Below, one piece after another: positions 34,138-43,574 of a stretch of DNA of 64,000 nucleotides. How positions within the stretch are numbered: position 1 is the stretch's first letter; every line of letters starts with the position of its first letter. The position numbers and the translations under genes were made by a program. Under the pieces are notes generated by a model. The model was not told the DNA's origin, did no database searches, and worked only from the letters and a program-made list of their open reading frames with translations. Source of the stretch: Candidatus Methylopumilus rimovensis (GTDB lineage: Bacteria; Pseudomonadota; Gammaproteobacteria; Burkholderiales; Methylophilaceae); the NCBI RefSeq assembly GCF_006364615.1, contig NZ_CP040986.1, forward strand, positions 1,219,800-1,283,799, in the 5' to 3' direction.

Positions 34138-35343
34138 ATGATACATCAGCTCACTCTTGAATGGCTTAATTCTGAATCGCAAATTCCGCAAGCGCTCTGG
34201 GATAATTGCTTCCCAGCTCCATACGAAGGTCAATGGTGGTATCGATCCCTTGAATGCTCTCATCTTGAAAAACAATTCACTTTTACCTACGGACTGATTT
34301 CCTATAATAGTCAACCCGTCGGTATAGTACCTGCCTTTGTTATGGATGTGCCTATCGAACTTTTAACGCCCCCCATATTTCTTCCTTTAGCGAAATTAAT
34401 AGGCAAAATCATCCCATCCTTTTTATATCAACGTATTTTTTTTATAGGAACCGCCTGCTCTGATGAAGGACATATCGGAATTGACCCGCAGTTTTTAAAA
34501 AATAACGAGATCACTCAAGATGATATTTTTCTTTGCGTGCAAGAAGCTGCTGAAAAACAAGCAAAAAAATATAATACGTCTATGTTGGTATGGAAAGATT
34601 TTCCAGAGGCATCTCATCAAACACTCTCAAAAATTTCTACATCTAAAAATCTATTCCCGCTTGTAGGACTTCCATCAACACTACTTAAGCTTGAAGGAAA
34701 TGAAACGGAGGACTACTTTGCATCACTTAAAACATCGCAAAGATATCAACTTAGACAGAAATTAAAAAAAGGCCTCTCGGCCCCGCTCGATGTCAGCGTC
34801 ATTCATTTGCCAGACAATCAGACCCTTCATCAACTTTATCGCCTATTTTCAAAAACTTATATAAAAGAAAAAAATAGATTCGAAGAGCTGACACCAGAAT
34901 TTTTTGAGTTTATCTCTCGTGAGAAAGAAGCCCACTTTATTATTCTAAGACATCAATCTTCAAATGAAATAATTGCTTTTATGCTATGTTTTCACTTAAA
35001 CGATCATGTGATTAATAAATTTATAGGTATTGATTATGAAGCTCCACAGGATTGGTTTATTTATTTTCGATTATGGATTGAATGTATCAACTGGTCATAC
35101 AAAATTGGTGCCAAAACTATTCAAAGTGGCCAAGCAGCCTACCCTGCTAAAATTGAAACTGGTCATCAACTCATTTCTTTAACAAATTTTTGTAAGCATC
35201 GAAATATAATCATTCATAAAATTTATAAAAAAATTGCTAGTTTCGTAGACTGGGATATGCTCGATCAGAATCTAGCGATTTACTTAAAAGCTTGTCCTGA
35301 AGAAAAACCAAATCTAGACTCTTTAAGAGAAGAAAGGCAATGA
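34138..35343 (+). CDS. GNAT-family protein, FemAB/DUF482-like
   Basis: A 401-residue protein with two GNAT-like halves, similar to the FemAB-like family annotated as peptidoglycan biosynthesis or DUF482 (for example YFASLKTSQRYQLRQKLKK near 200-218, and QSGQAAYPAKIETGHQ near 340). Such proteins transfer aminoacyl or acyl groups, but the substrate is unproven here. It overlaps the next gene, a DUF3147-like membrane protein, by 4 nt (ATGA), and an acyltransferase follows. Confidence 0.72.
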   Translation: MIHQLTLEWLNSESQIPQALWDNCFPAPYEGQWWYRSLECSHLEKQFTFTYGLISYNSQPVGIVPAFVMDVPIELLTPPIFLPLAKLIGKIIPSFLYQRIFFIGTACSDEGHIGIDPQFLKNNEITQDDIFLCVQEAAEKQAKKYNTSMLVWKDFPEASHQTLSKISTSKNLFPLVGLPSTLLKLEGNETEDYFASLKTSQRYQLRQKLKKGLSAPLDVSVIHLPDNQTLHQLYRLFSKTYIKEKNRFEELTPEFFEFISREKEAHFIILRHQSSNEIIAFMLCFHLNDHVINKFIGIDYEAPQDWFIYFRLWIECINWSYKIGAKTIQSGQAAYPAKIETGHQLISLTNFCKHRNIIIHKIYKKIASFVDWDMLDQNLAIYLKACPEEKPNLDSLREERQ

Positions 35344-35690
35344 TGTGGATTTTATTTAAACTTTTAATGACCTCAGGTATGGTGGTTTTAATTTCTGAGG
35401 TAGCTAAAAAAAGTGACCGATTAGGCGGACTCATAGCTGCGCTGCCCCTCGTGACTGTACTTACTTTAATTTGGCTCTATATAGAAAAACAGCCGGAATC
35501 TAAAATTGCAAATCATGCTTGGTACACCTTTTGGTACGTTGTGCCCACGCTCCCCATGTTCTTAACGTTTCCTTTTTTACTGAAGCGATTTGGCTTTTGG
35601 CCAACGCTCGGTATCTCCGTTGTCATTACTTTGATCGCATTTTATGTTTTTGCAAAAATTGTAAAGCTTTATGGTATCGAACTTTTATGA
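35340..35690 (+). CDS. DUF3147-like membrane protein
   Basis: A 116-residue hydrophobic protein with about four helices. The pattern EVAKKSDRLGGLIAALPLVTVLTLIWLY (about 20-47) is typical of the DUF3147 family, which has no assigned role. It is translated by overlap from the GNAT gene and lies 9 nt before an acyltransferase gene, so the three form an operon that may act on membrane lipids or envelope. Confidence 0.75.
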   Translation: MMWILFKLLMTSGMVVLISEVAKKSDRLGGLIAALPLVTVLTLIWLYIEKQPESKIANHAWYTFWYVVPTLPMFLTFPFLLKRFGFWPTLGISVVITLIAFYVFAKIVKLYGIELL

Positions 35691-35699
35691 GCGCTCTCT

Positions 35700-36428
35700 A
35701 TGAACTTTATTTTTAAATCTATCTTGATGGCTTTACATTTACTTTTAGCAGTGATTCTTTGTATCGCTATGATTATACTTCCAAGAAATATCAGTGGTGT
35801 TCTTATTCAACACTGGGCAAAACGTCTTTTACGTATTTTAAAAATAAAAATTACGCTTTCTGGAGAGGTTTTAAATTTTTTAAATAAAGATACTTATCTT
35901 GTGGTTTCAAACCACATTTCATGGCTTGATATTCCTCTGATCTTTTCATTAAAACCTATCACGTTTGTCTCTACATCTGATGTCAAAATGTGGCCCATTA
36001 TTGGAATGCTCGCTAAAATTTCCGGCGCCATTTTTATTGATCGCAATCGCAAATCAAGCTTGCTTGAAGTGATTCAGGCAATGAATCATCATTTCAAAAA
36101 TCATAAGCAGTCGATATGTATTTTCCCTGAAGGTATTACGTCAAATGGATATCAAGTGCTTCCATTTAAGAGCAACTTATTTCAATCAGCTTTCGAAGCT
36201 AATAAATTACTTCTACCCCTGTCGATTAAATACAAAGAAAATAATGTGATTACAAATCGTACAAGTTTTCATGGTTCGACAACTTTATTTCAATCCTTCA
36301 AACGTATTGCCAAATCAAATCAAATTGAAGTTGTTTTAGATATTGGACATCCAGTCAAACCTACTCAATCAAGAAAAGACCTATCTGTCAAACTTCAGGA
36401 AGCTATTGCATTAAAAATTAGTAGATAA
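35700..36428 (+). CDS. 1-acyl-glycerol-3-phosphate acyltransferase (PlsC family)
   Basis: A 242-residue membrane-associated acyltransferase with the H-x4-D catalytic motif VSNHISWLD (about 68-76) and the substrate motif FPEGITSNG (about 141-149). It probably adds an acyl chain to lysophosphatidate or a related lysolipid. It is the last gene of a GNAT-DUF3147-PlsC operon and meets priA, transcribed from the other side, at its 3' end. Specificity within the family is not clear. Confidence 0.87.
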   Translation: MNFIFKSILMALHLLLAVILCIAMIILPRNISGVLIQHWAKRLLRILKIKITLSGEVLNFLNKDTYLVVSNHISWLDIPLIFSLKPITFVSTSDVKMWPIIGMLAKISGAIFIDRNRKSSLLEVIQAMNHHFKNHKQSICIFPEGITSNGYQVLPFKSNLFQSAFEANKLLLPLSIKYKENNVITNRTSFHGSTTLFQSFKRIAKSNQIEVVLDIGHPVKPTQSRKDLSVKLQEAIALKISR

Positions 36429-36432
36429 CTTT

Positions 36433-38640
36433 TTAAAATTCTAAAGGGTCAATATCTACTACCCATTTCACTTTTTGACCTAATTTATTTTCACGTAAAA
36501 AAGTTACCCATTCATCAAGTAATTTTTGTAATGCAACACGAGAGCTTGCTTGTAAAACTAATTGCGCTCTTTCCATGCCTTTTAATCTTTCCATGATAGG
36601 TCGAACTGGATTATAAACAGTCACGTGATGACTTAAGTTCTGGGCTTTTTGCATAGCCTCATTTAAAAACTTCATCACATGCGTCAATTCGTGCGCTTCC
36701 GCTTTTAAGAGCACTAGAAACGCGAAAGGACTTAGCTCTGCTAATTCCCTTTCTTTTAAAAGCTCATTCGCAAAGTGTTCGTAATCATGCGTTTTTAAAG
36801 CTTCAAATAAAGGGTGATTTGGAAATGCAGTTTGAATATAGACTTCACCTTTTATATTGGCACGGCCTGCACGGCCACTCACTTGCATCAGCTGCGAAAA
36901 TAAGCGTTCGCTTGCTCTAAAGTCGGGGCTATATAAAGCCTGGTCCGTATCTAGAACACCAACTAAACTTAAGTGAGGGAAGTCGTGACCCTTAGAGAGC
37001 ATTTGAGTACCAATTAAAATATCGATCTCACGATTTTTCATTTTTAAGAATAAATCATTGAGCGCTTCTTTAGTTCTCGTTGAATCTCGGTCTACTCTTA
37101 AAATACGCGCTTCAGGAAAAAATTCTTTTAAAGTTTCTTCAATGCGCTGCGTACCTAAACCTGTAGGATATAAATCTGTGTTGCCGCATGAGGGACACTG
37201 TTGTGGCATTTTTTCATCATGGCCACAGTGATGGCAACGTAATCTTTTTTGATTTAAGTGCACCACTAAACGACTGCTGCAACGATGGCATTGTCCTGTC
37301 CACTGGCACGACGAACATAAGAGGACGGGCGCAAAGCCTCGTCGATTAATAAAAATAAGACTCTGTTCTTTTTTGTTTAAACGATCGCGAATAGCTTCAA
37401 TAAGATAGGGTGAAAAACCTTTAGTGACTGCAGACTTTGAAATATCAATACACTTAATTTCGGGGAGTGTTGAATCTTGAACTGCGCGCGAGGTTAATTT
37501 TAGAAACCCAAATTTTTTTGCATCTTTAGTTTTAGTCGCATTAAACCAGGTTTCAAGAGAAGGTGTAGCAGTACCCATGACAATTGGAATATTTTCAGAT
37601 TTGGCACGGAAGATTGCAACATCTCTCGCATGATAACGTAAACCCTCTTGTTGTTTAAAAGATGCATCATGCTCTTCATCGATAATGATGAGAGACAGAT
37701 GTGGCATTGGTGTAAAAATACTTAATCGTGTTCCAATGATAATTTGGGCAGCGCCCTCTTTAGCCAGTCGCCAATGGGTTAAGCGCTCGTTATCCGTTAA
37801 GTGGCTATGAAGGGTGACGAGCATATATTTTTCAAAACGCGATCTAAATCGACTCTCGAGTTGCGGTGTTAAATTAATTTCAGGAACGAGTACAAGTACC
37901 TGTGCATGTTCTTTTTGTAATGCTGCCTCAATTAATCGAATATACACTTCCGTTTTTCCACTGCCAGTAATCCCATAGAGTAACCAAGGTGTAAATTTTT
38001 GTTTTTTTTCTAATATGGCATCAAGCGCTTTTTGTTGATCGCTATTTAAAGATGGAATAGGGGCTTCTTTATACACTTTGCTATCTAAAGTCACTTCATT
38101 TTTGTCAATCCAACCCATCTCATCTAACGTTTCGATTGATTTTTTCCAAGTGCTGCTGATCGAACGAAGACTCGCTTCATCGAGTTCTTTGGCATCAATT
38201 AAAGCCATGACGATACGTTTTAAAATGGTTTGCCGAGGCGGCAATTGATCGACACCTAATTGAATTGCTTCAGGAGTTAAGCGATAAAGATACTTCTTTA
38301 TCATCGCCTTAGTATTTAATTTTTTTAGTCGAGATGGCACCGCGGACAAAATCGTTTGCCCAAGAGGATAGTGATAATACTGACTACAGAATTGAAAGAG
38401 CTTAAAACTTTGCTCATCAAAAATGACTTCCGGGTCAAGACGTATAATAGACTTTAGTTTTGTTGATTCGATTGAGCTGGTATCAGAAACACCTACTACA
38501 ACACCAATCATTTTGCGGGCACCAAAAGGTACCACCACATACTGTCCAATCTGAGTATTTGGATTCTCAGTCTTATAGTCAAATACCCGATCGAGTGGGA
38601 CATCGAGGGCAACTTTTAGAATATGAAGTGCGTGAGTCAT
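36433..38640 (-). CDS. priA: Primosomal protein N' (helicase PriA)
   Basis: A 735-residue replication-restart helicase. The N-terminal 3' DNA-binding domain (about 1-110) is followed by Walker A GITGSGKTEVY (about 223-233), DEEH (about 320), and a zinc-binding insert with paired cysteines (CSSCQWTGQCHRC, CHHCGHD, CPSCGNTD, about 440-490), then the helicase C lobe with QMLSKGHDFPHL and ASERLFSQLMQVSGRAGR. All parts are present. It restarts stalled forks. It is divergent from argS with 76 nt between them. Confidence 0.96.
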   Translation of the reverse strand: MTHALHILKVALDVPLDRVFDYKTENPNTQIGQYVVVPFGARKMIGVVVGVSDTSSIESTKLKSIIRLDPEVIFDEQSFKLFQFCSQYYHYPLGQTILSAVPSRLKKLNTKAMIKKYLYRLTPEAIQLGVDQLPPRQTILKRIVMALIDAKELDEASLRSISSTWKKSIETLDEMGWIDKNEVTLDSKVYKEAPIPSLNSDQQKALDAILEKKQKFTPWLLYGITGSGKTEVYIRLIEAALQKEHAQVLVLVPEINLTPQLESRFRSRFEKYMLVTLHSHLTDNERLTHWRLAKEGAAQIIIGTRLSIFTPMPHLSLIIIDEEHDASFKQQEGLRYHARDVAIFRAKSENIPIVMGTATPSLETWFNATKTKDAKKFGFLKLTSRAVQDSTLPEIKCIDISKSAVTKGFSPYLIEAIRDRLNKKEQSLIFINRRGFAPVLLCSSCQWTGQCHRCSSRLVVHLNQKRLRCHHCGHDEKMPQQCPSCGNTDLYPTGLGTQRIEETLKEFFPEARILRVDRDSTRTKEALNDLFLKMKNREIDILIGTQMLSKGHDFPHLSLVGVLDTDQALYSPDFRASERLFSQLMQVSGRAGRANIKGEVYIQTAFPNHPLFEALKTHDYEHFANELLKERELAELSPFAFLVLLKAEAHELTHVMKFLNEAMQKAQNLSHHVTVYNPVRPIMERLKGMERAQLVLQASSRVALQKLLDEWVTFLRENKLGQKVKWVVDIDPLEF

Positions 38641-38716
38641 AGTGTTAGTTTTTAAGGGGAGTCCATCAATTCTAAGTTAAAATAAACGCTTTAAACGTTA
38701 CCTATCATTCTAAGAC

Positions 38717-40390
38717 GTGAAATCGCATCTTCTACAATTATTGTTGCCCGTCGCACAATCAATACATCCTGAGATTTTAGCGAATTCTATTCAATTAGAT
38801 CGTCCTAAATCGATCGAGCATGGTGATTTTTCAACCAATTTAGCCATGATGCTCGCTAAGCCTTTGAAAAAAAATCCACGGGAATTAGCGGCCCTCATCA
38901 TTGAGAAGTTACCTTCTTCGCCTTTTATTGAAAAAGTTGAAATTGCAGGTGCAGGTTTTATTAATTTCTATTTCAATGAAAGAGCACGCACCTTCATTAT
39001 CCATGAGATTTTAAAAAATCCGGAGGCTTACGGACAAAATACTTCGGGTCATGATGAAAACGGTAAGCCTCAAAAAATCCAAATTGAGTTTGTATCCGCG
39101 AACCCCACGGGACCCCTTCATGTCGGTCATGGTCGAGGTGCTGCCATTGGTGATTCCTTAGCGAGACTTCTAAAATTTAATGGTTGGGATGTAACGCGCG
39201 AATTTTATTACAACGATGCCGGTGCACAAATTGATAATCTTACAAAATCAGTCCATGCGAGATGCCACAATATGGATCCATCAGATCCTGCATTCCCTGA
39301 AGATGGCTATCGTGGTGAATACATTGTCGAGATTGCGAATACTTTTTTAAATAAAGAGAGTATTGAGTGCGAAGGTAAAACAATTAAAGCATCCGGCAAC
39401 ATCAATGACTTAGAGTCCATTCGCCAATTCAGCGTTGCGTATTTAAGACATGAACAAGATCAGGATTTAAATGCATTCCAAATTAAATTTGATGTCTTCA
39501 CGCTTGAATCTTCTTTCTACCAAAATGGCCAGATTGAAAAGGTTGTAGCGTCTCTGATTAAAAATGGTTTTACTTATGAAGAAGACAATGCGCTCTGGTT
39601 AAAAACCACAGCGTTTGGTGATGACAAAAATCGTGTTATGAAAAAATCAGATGGCAGTTATACCTATTTCATTCCTGACGTAGCTTATCACCTCAATAAA
39701 TGGGAGCGGGGTTTTAAACGCGTCATTAACGAACAAGGTTCGGACCATCACAGCACTATTACGCGAGTAAGAGCAGGGCTTCAATCATTAAAACTTGGCA
39801 TTCCTGAAACCTATCCTGAATATGTGCTTCATCAAATGATTACCGTGATGAAGGGTGGCGAAGAAGTGAAGCTTTCGAAACGTGCTGGTAGCTATGTAAC
39901 GCTTCGAGATTTGATTGATGAGGTGGGTTGTGATGCCACGCGCTATTTCTTGGTGGCTCGTAAACCTGACTCACAACTTGTTTTTGATATTGACTTAGCC
40001 AAAACTCAAAATTCGGATAATCCTGTGTATTACATTCAATATGCGCATGCGCGTATTGCCGGAGTTTTAAAACAATGGGGCGGAGATATCGATCAACTAA
40101 TTAAAGTGAATGTAGATAATCTTAAATCTTCCCAGGAATTAATGCTCATAAAACGCTTAAGCGAATTTCCGGAAATAGTGTTACATGCAGGTGTTGAATT
40201 AGCCCCCCATACCATTGCAAACTATTTAAAAGACTGTGCGGCAGATCTTCATAGCTATTATAATGACACTAAGTTTTTAGTTGAAAATGAAGATGAAAAA
40301 CTAGCGCGCTTAAGTTTAATTCGAGCAACGCAGGTGGTATTAAAAAATGGCCTAGATCTTCTTGGCGTCAACGCTCCGGAAAAAATGTAG
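38717..40390 (+). CDS. argS: Arginyl-tRNA synthetase
   Basis: A 557-residue class I synthetase. The N-terminal Add-1 tRNA-binding domain (about 1-110) precedes the HIGH-equivalent HVGHGRGAAIGD (about 135-146), and KLSKRAGSY near 390 is the KMSKS-equivalent; the C-terminal DALR anticodon-binding domain follows. The start is GTG at 38717. It charges tRNA-Arg. It is followed by SPOR and DsbA genes, with gaps of 15 and 11 nt, suggesting one operon. Confidence 0.96.
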   Translation: MKSHLLQLLLPVAQSIHPEILANSIQLDRPKSIEHGDFSTNLAMMLAKPLKKNPRELAALIIEKLPSSPFIEKVEIAGAGFINFYFNERARTFIIHEILKNPEAYGQNTSGHDENGKPQKIQIEFVSANPTGPLHVGHGRGAAIGDSLARLLKFNGWDVTREFYYNDAGAQIDNLTKSVHARCHNMDPSDPAFPEDGYRGEYIVEIANTFLNKESIECEGKTIKASGNINDLESIRQFSVAYLRHEQDQDLNAFQIKFDVFTLESSFYQNGQIEKVVASLIKNGFTYEEDNALWLKTTAFGDDKNRVMKKSDGSYTYFIPDVAYHLNKWERGFKRVINEQGSDHHSTITRVRAGLQSLKLGIPETYPEYVLHQMITVMKGGEEVKLSKRAGSYVTLRDLIDEVGCDATRYFLVARKPDSQLVFDIDLAKTQNSDNPVYYIQYAHARIAGVLKQWGGDIDQLIKVNVDNLKSSQELMLIKRLSEFPEIVLHAGVELAPHTIANYLKDCAADLHSYYNDTKFLVENEDEKLARLSLIRATQVVLKNGLDLLGVNAPEKM

Positions 40391-40405
40391 CTTAATAAGG
40401 TGAAT

Positions 40406-40972
40406 ATGGAAAAGGGTAAATCGGGTAGTTCTTTTGTGAATGGCCTTTTTATGGGCATTTTAATGGGCATTGGCTTATCGATTGCTATTACTGTTTTTAT
40501 TACTAATGGTAAAAGTCCTTTTGTAACCAAGGACACGAATGGTGCTTGTATAGAAATCCAAGGAGCAAAGCCTGAGGGTGAAGCGACGAATGACGCTATT
40601 CAAGACCAGCCGACTAAATTTGATTTTTATAATATATTGCCTAATGGTGATAAAGATATCTCAGATCGTGAAACAACACAGGCTTTAAAAAATCCAGCGA
40701 ATATTCCACAAAAAGAAGTGTACTTTTATCAAGTAGGCTCATTTACAACAGATAAAGATGCAGATAATACCAAAGCAAAATTGGCACTTTTAGGATTTGA
40801 AGCGGTCGTACTGACAGCACCGTCTCAAAATAATGAAATAGTGCATAAAGTAAGGGTGGGTCCTATGACCGACGACGCACAGATTATGAAAACAAAAAAT
40901 GATCTCATTAAAAATGGCTTTAAACCGATCTTAGTCAAAGCAACACTTAACAATACAAACTCGAATAATTAA
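40406..40972 (+). CDS. SPOR-domain membrane protein
   Basis: A 188-residue protein: one membrane helix (about 13-33), a linker, then a C-terminal SPOR domain (VYFYQVGSFTTDKDADNTKAKLALLGF, about 107-133, to RVGPMTDDAQIMKTKNDL). SPOR domains bind denuded glycan strands at the septum, so a cell-division or envelope role is likely. The ATG at 40406 has AAGG about 5 nt before it and is preferred over the GTG at 40400. It sits between argS and dsbA, an arrangement common in betaproteobacteria. Confidence 0.85.
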   Translation: MEKGKSGSSFVNGLFMGILMGIGLSIAITVFITNGKSPFVTKDTNGACIEIQGAKPEGEATNDAIQDQPTKFDFYNILPNGDKDISDRETTQALKNPANIPQKEVYFYQVGSFTTDKDADNTKAKLALLGFEAVVLTAPSQNNEIVHKVRVGPMTDDAQIMKTKNDLIKNGFKPILVKATLNNTNSNN

Positions 40973-40983
40973 GGATATCTTCA

Positions 40984-41616
40984 ATGAAAAAAATCTTATT
41001 CATTTTTTTAATGCTTTTTACATCCATTTCTTTTGCGGCAGCACCTGAAGCTGGTGTTAATTTTGATAAAACAGTCCAAACTGTCCCCACAGATAACAAA
41101 GATAAAATTGAGGTCATAGAGCTCTTTTGGTATGGCTGTATTCACTGCTACCAAATGGATCCTATGCTGAATGATTGGGTAAAAAAATTACCTAAGGATG
41201 TTTACTTTAAACGTATGCCGGCTATTCCTCGTCCAGATTGGGCGCCGATGGCCAGAGCTTTTTATGCAATGGAAACTCTAGGTGTAGCTGAGAAACTACA
41301 TACAGCTATATTTGATGCGGTTCATAAGGAACGCACCCTTAACCCAGCTGACGAAAAAGCGATTCTGCAATGGGTGACATTAAAAGCAGGCCTTGATCGT
41401 AAAAAAGTAGAGGACGCTTTTAATTCATTCTCTATGAATGCTTCTCTAAACAAAGCTGCGCAGGTTTTTAGAGCATCAGGTGCGACAGGTGTGCCTACAA
41501 TCATGATTGATGGTAAGTACATTACTTCAAGCACGATGGCGGGTGGCAATAATGAAGCACTTCAAATTGCTGACTTCATCATCAACAATGTCAGAAAAGA
41601 TCGCAATAAAAAATAA
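40984..41616 (+). CDS. dsbA: Thiol:disulfide interchange protein DsbA
   Basis: A 210-residue periplasmic oxidoreductase with a signal peptide (cleavage near FAA-AP, about 20). The thioredoxin-fold active site is WYGCIHCYQM (about 49-58; CIHC instead of E. coli CPHC), and the cis-proline loop is ATGVPTIMIDG (about 161-171). It introduces disulfides into exported proteins. The end overlaps the following SDR gene by 29 nt. DsbB is not in the window. Confidence 0.92.
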   Translation: MKKILFIFLMLFTSISFAAAPEAGVNFDKTVQTVPTDNKDKIEVIELFWYGCIHCYQMDPMLNDWVKKLPKDVYFKRMPAIPRPDWAPMARAFYAMETLGVAEKLHTAIFDAVHKERTLNPADEKAILQWVTLKAGLDRKKVEDAFNSFSMNASLNKAAQVFRASGATGVPTIMIDGKYITSSTMAGGNNEALQIADFIINNVRKDRNKK

Positions 41617-42382
41617 AACTTTAAAAGTCTTTATCACCGGTGCCACAAGTGGCATCGGTGATTCATTAGCCCGTCAGTATGCAAATCAAGGCGCTACCCT
41701 AGGTTTAGTAGGGCGGCGCCTGGAACTGCTTCAAAAAATCAAATCAAAAATTAAAACGCCCTGTGAGATTTATGGAATAGATGTCACTGATCAAAAAGAT
41801 CTTCAAAAAGCAGCTAATCATTTCATCAAAAAATACGGGGCTCCTGATATTGTCATTGCCAATGCAGGAGTGAGTACCGGAACGCTTGCAGGTGAAAAAG
41901 AAGACCTTCGTACATTTAAACGTGTCATCGAAATTAATTTATTTGGGGTGATTCACACTTTTCTGCCATTTATTGAAGCTTTTAAAAAACAAAAAACAGG
42001 TCAATTAGTAGGCATTGCAAGTGTGGCTGGCATTAGAGGTTTACCTGGATCCGGAGCTTATAGTGCTTCAAAAGCAGCACTTATTAATTATTTAGAAAGT
42101 CTTCGTATAGAAATGAAGCCTTTTGGTATTCATGTTACAACCATTGCACCAGGCTTTATTCACACGCCTATGACCAAGCATAATCGATATGCCATGCCTT
42201 TTATTTTAGATGTCGATGTTGCGGTATCTCGTTTTATGAAAGCCATTCAGAACAAAAAAGGCTTTGTGATTATTCCTTGGCAAATGGATATTGTGGGGAC
42301 TATCATGAAGCTTCTTCCGACATCTATGTGGGACTTTTTAGCAAAAAGCGGCCCTAAAAAAAACAGGAAAATGATTCAGTAA
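41588..42382 (+). CDS. Short-chain dehydrogenase/reductase
   Basis: A 264-residue NAD(P)-binding enzyme: TGATSGIG (about 15-22), NAGVS (about 88), catalytic serine in GIASVAG, and YSASKAA (about 158-164). The ATG at 41588 lies inside the end of dsbA and gives the normal N-terminus for the family; the frame is open further upstream but that part is not SDR-like. The C-terminal hydrophobic piece (WDFLAKSGPKKNRK) is unremarkable. Substrate unknown. Confidence 0.85.
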   Translation: MSEKIAIKNKTLKVFITGATSGIGDSLARQYANQGATLGLVGRRLELLQKIKSKIKTPCEIYGIDVTDQKDLQKAANHFIKKYGAPDIVIANAGVSTGTLAGEKEDLRTFKRVIEINLFGVIHTFLPFIEAFKKQKTGQLVGIASVAGIRGLPGSGAYSASKAALINYLESLRIEMKPFGIHVTTIAPGFIHTPMTKHNRYAMPFILDVDVAVSRFMKAIQNKKGFVIIPWQMDIVGTIMKLLPTSMWDFLAKSGPKKNRKMIQ

Positions 42383-42421
42383 TATCCACATCACGTATAT
42401 CCTTAAAACGTAAAATAAATT

Positions 42422-42448
42422 AAAATGTAGTCATTAACTACATTTTTT
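42422..42448 (+). terminator. Hairpin with T-run between the SDR and HTH genes
   Basis: AAATGTAG (42423-42430) pairs with CTACATTT (42438-42445), followed by TTT. It looks like the terminator of the argS-dsbA-SDR operon. It ends only 5-7 nt before the next start codon, leaving no room for a ribosome site. Confidence 0.7.
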
Positions 42449-42452
42449 ATTT

Positions 42453-42806
42453 ATGTCAAACCTCGAATATAACGGCCAAGTGCTTGCAAAAGCGCGTCGT
42501 GAATTAAAACTTAAAGCTGATGATGTTGCAACAGAATTGTGTTTATCTGTGCAACAAGTCCAAGCGATTGAAAATAATCTAGGTGCTTTTTTTCATTCCA
42601 ATAAATTAAAGCAAGCGGTCATTAAGCGCTATTGTCGCTTTCTTAATATTGATGTGAACTCTGTCATCACTCAATATGAATTAGATGAAACTGATACTAG
42701 TTTTCAAGACATTAAAAAAGATAATTTTGGTAAGCGCTTTAAAAAATATGTTTATCTCTCAATTGCAGCGTTTATTACTACACTTGTTTGGAAACTTTTT
42801 GCATAA
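42453..42806 (+). CDS. RodZ-like HTH protein with C-terminal membrane helix
   Basis: A 117-residue protein. Residues 5-75 match the Cro/C1-type HTH of RodZ and related proteins (GQVLAKARRELKLKADDVATELCLSVQQVQAIEN), and a single membrane helix ends it (VYLSIAAFITTLVWKLF, about 98-114). It lacks the periplasmic domain of full RodZ. It might be a cut-down cell-shape adaptor or a membrane-tethered regulator. A terminator hairpin lies directly in front, and the next gene overlaps it by one base. Confidence 0.7.
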   Translation: MSNLEYNGQVLAKARRELKLKADDVATELCLSVQQVQAIENNLGAFFHSNKLKQAVIKRYCRFLNIDVNSVITQYELDETDTSFQDIKKDNFGKRFKKYVYLSIAAFITTLVWKLFA

Positions 42807-43063
42807 TGGTCCAAAAATTAAGAGAATTATTTTTTCAATTAAGAACTCGGCATTTCAAATTTATTGAACGCAGAAAATCACTACATTTTGAGGTATCAGG
42901 TTATTATCCATATCAAATTATGGACATTGGTGAGAGTTTTTTAATTGGTAATACAAATATAGAGATACTAAATAAAAAACATAAAATAATTAATAAAAAA
43001 CTTAAAAAAACTTTTTTAGCTAAAATAGAGACTGATGGTATTCGAATAATGCGTATTCAATAA
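42806..43063 (+). CDS. Small basic protein of unknown function
   Basis: An 85-residue basic protein (many Lys, Arg, Ile). The start codon shares its A with the stop of the HTH gene (TAATG). It contains a probable beta-rich core (FEVSGYYPYQIMDIGESFLIGNTNIEIL). No family is recognised, no signal or membrane helix is visible. It is followed after 17 nt by a membrane coiled-coil gene, so the three (HTH-TM, this one, coiled coil) may form one unit. Confidence 0.55.
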   Translation: MVQKLRELFFQLRTRHFKFIERRKSLHFEVSGYYPYQIMDIGESFLIGNTNIEILNKKHKIINKKLKKTFLAKIETDGIRIMRIQ

Positions 43064-43080
43064 AACATAAGGAAAACAAA

Positions 43081-43488
43081 ATGGAATTTGATCAAAAAGA
43101 AGAAGCGCCTTTTAATATCCCAGAAAAGAAGAAAGCAGATAAAAAGACTCTCGCTATCTATATCATTACTGGCTTTATTTCAGTGAGTTCTCTTATCTAT
43201 GGTTATGCAAGTTATCAGGCGGCCTATTTTAAAGACGCTGAAATCCAAAAGCTTAAATCAGAGTTAGAAGATGCCAACACAAAATTGTTGCGTATTGATG
43301 CTCTTGAAAATCAAGTGAAAGAGTTGGAAGCATCATTGCTGGCAAAAGCGGCTGCGAAAGCTGAGTCAAAAAAGGCAACGAAAGTCTCAGCAAAAAAAGA
43401 CATTAAAAAAGTAAATACTACTAAAAAAGCTTTAAAGAAATCAAAAATGACAACTAAGGCTAAAGAAAAAAAGTCAGTTAAAAAGTAA
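43081..43488 (+). CDS. Membrane-anchored coiled-coil protein with long Lys-rich tail
   Basis: A 135-residue protein: acidic start, a membrane helix (about 25-45), a coiled coil (about 55-95) and a tail of about 40 residues in which Lys, Ala, Thr and Ser dominate (KKATKVSAKKDIKKV, KAKEKKSVKK). The tail is like histone H1 or bacterial HC1-like DNA-binding tails. With the anchor it could tether nucleic acid or bind a polyanion at the membrane. Same architecture as the protein at 27908-28234. Function unknown. Confidence 0.7.
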   Translation: MEFDQKEEAPFNIPEKKKADKKTLAIYIITGFISVSSLIYGYASYQAAYFKDAEIQKLKSELEDANTKLLRIDALENQVKELEASLLAKAAAKAESKKATKVSAKKDIKKVNTTKKALKKSKMTTKAKEKKSVKK

Positions 43489-43574
43489 GTCGGTTTAATG
43501 TCATTCACGCCCTATTTGAGAGTAGAATAGGGCTCTTCAATTTGCAACTTCAATCAAATTTCAAAAATATCTTT

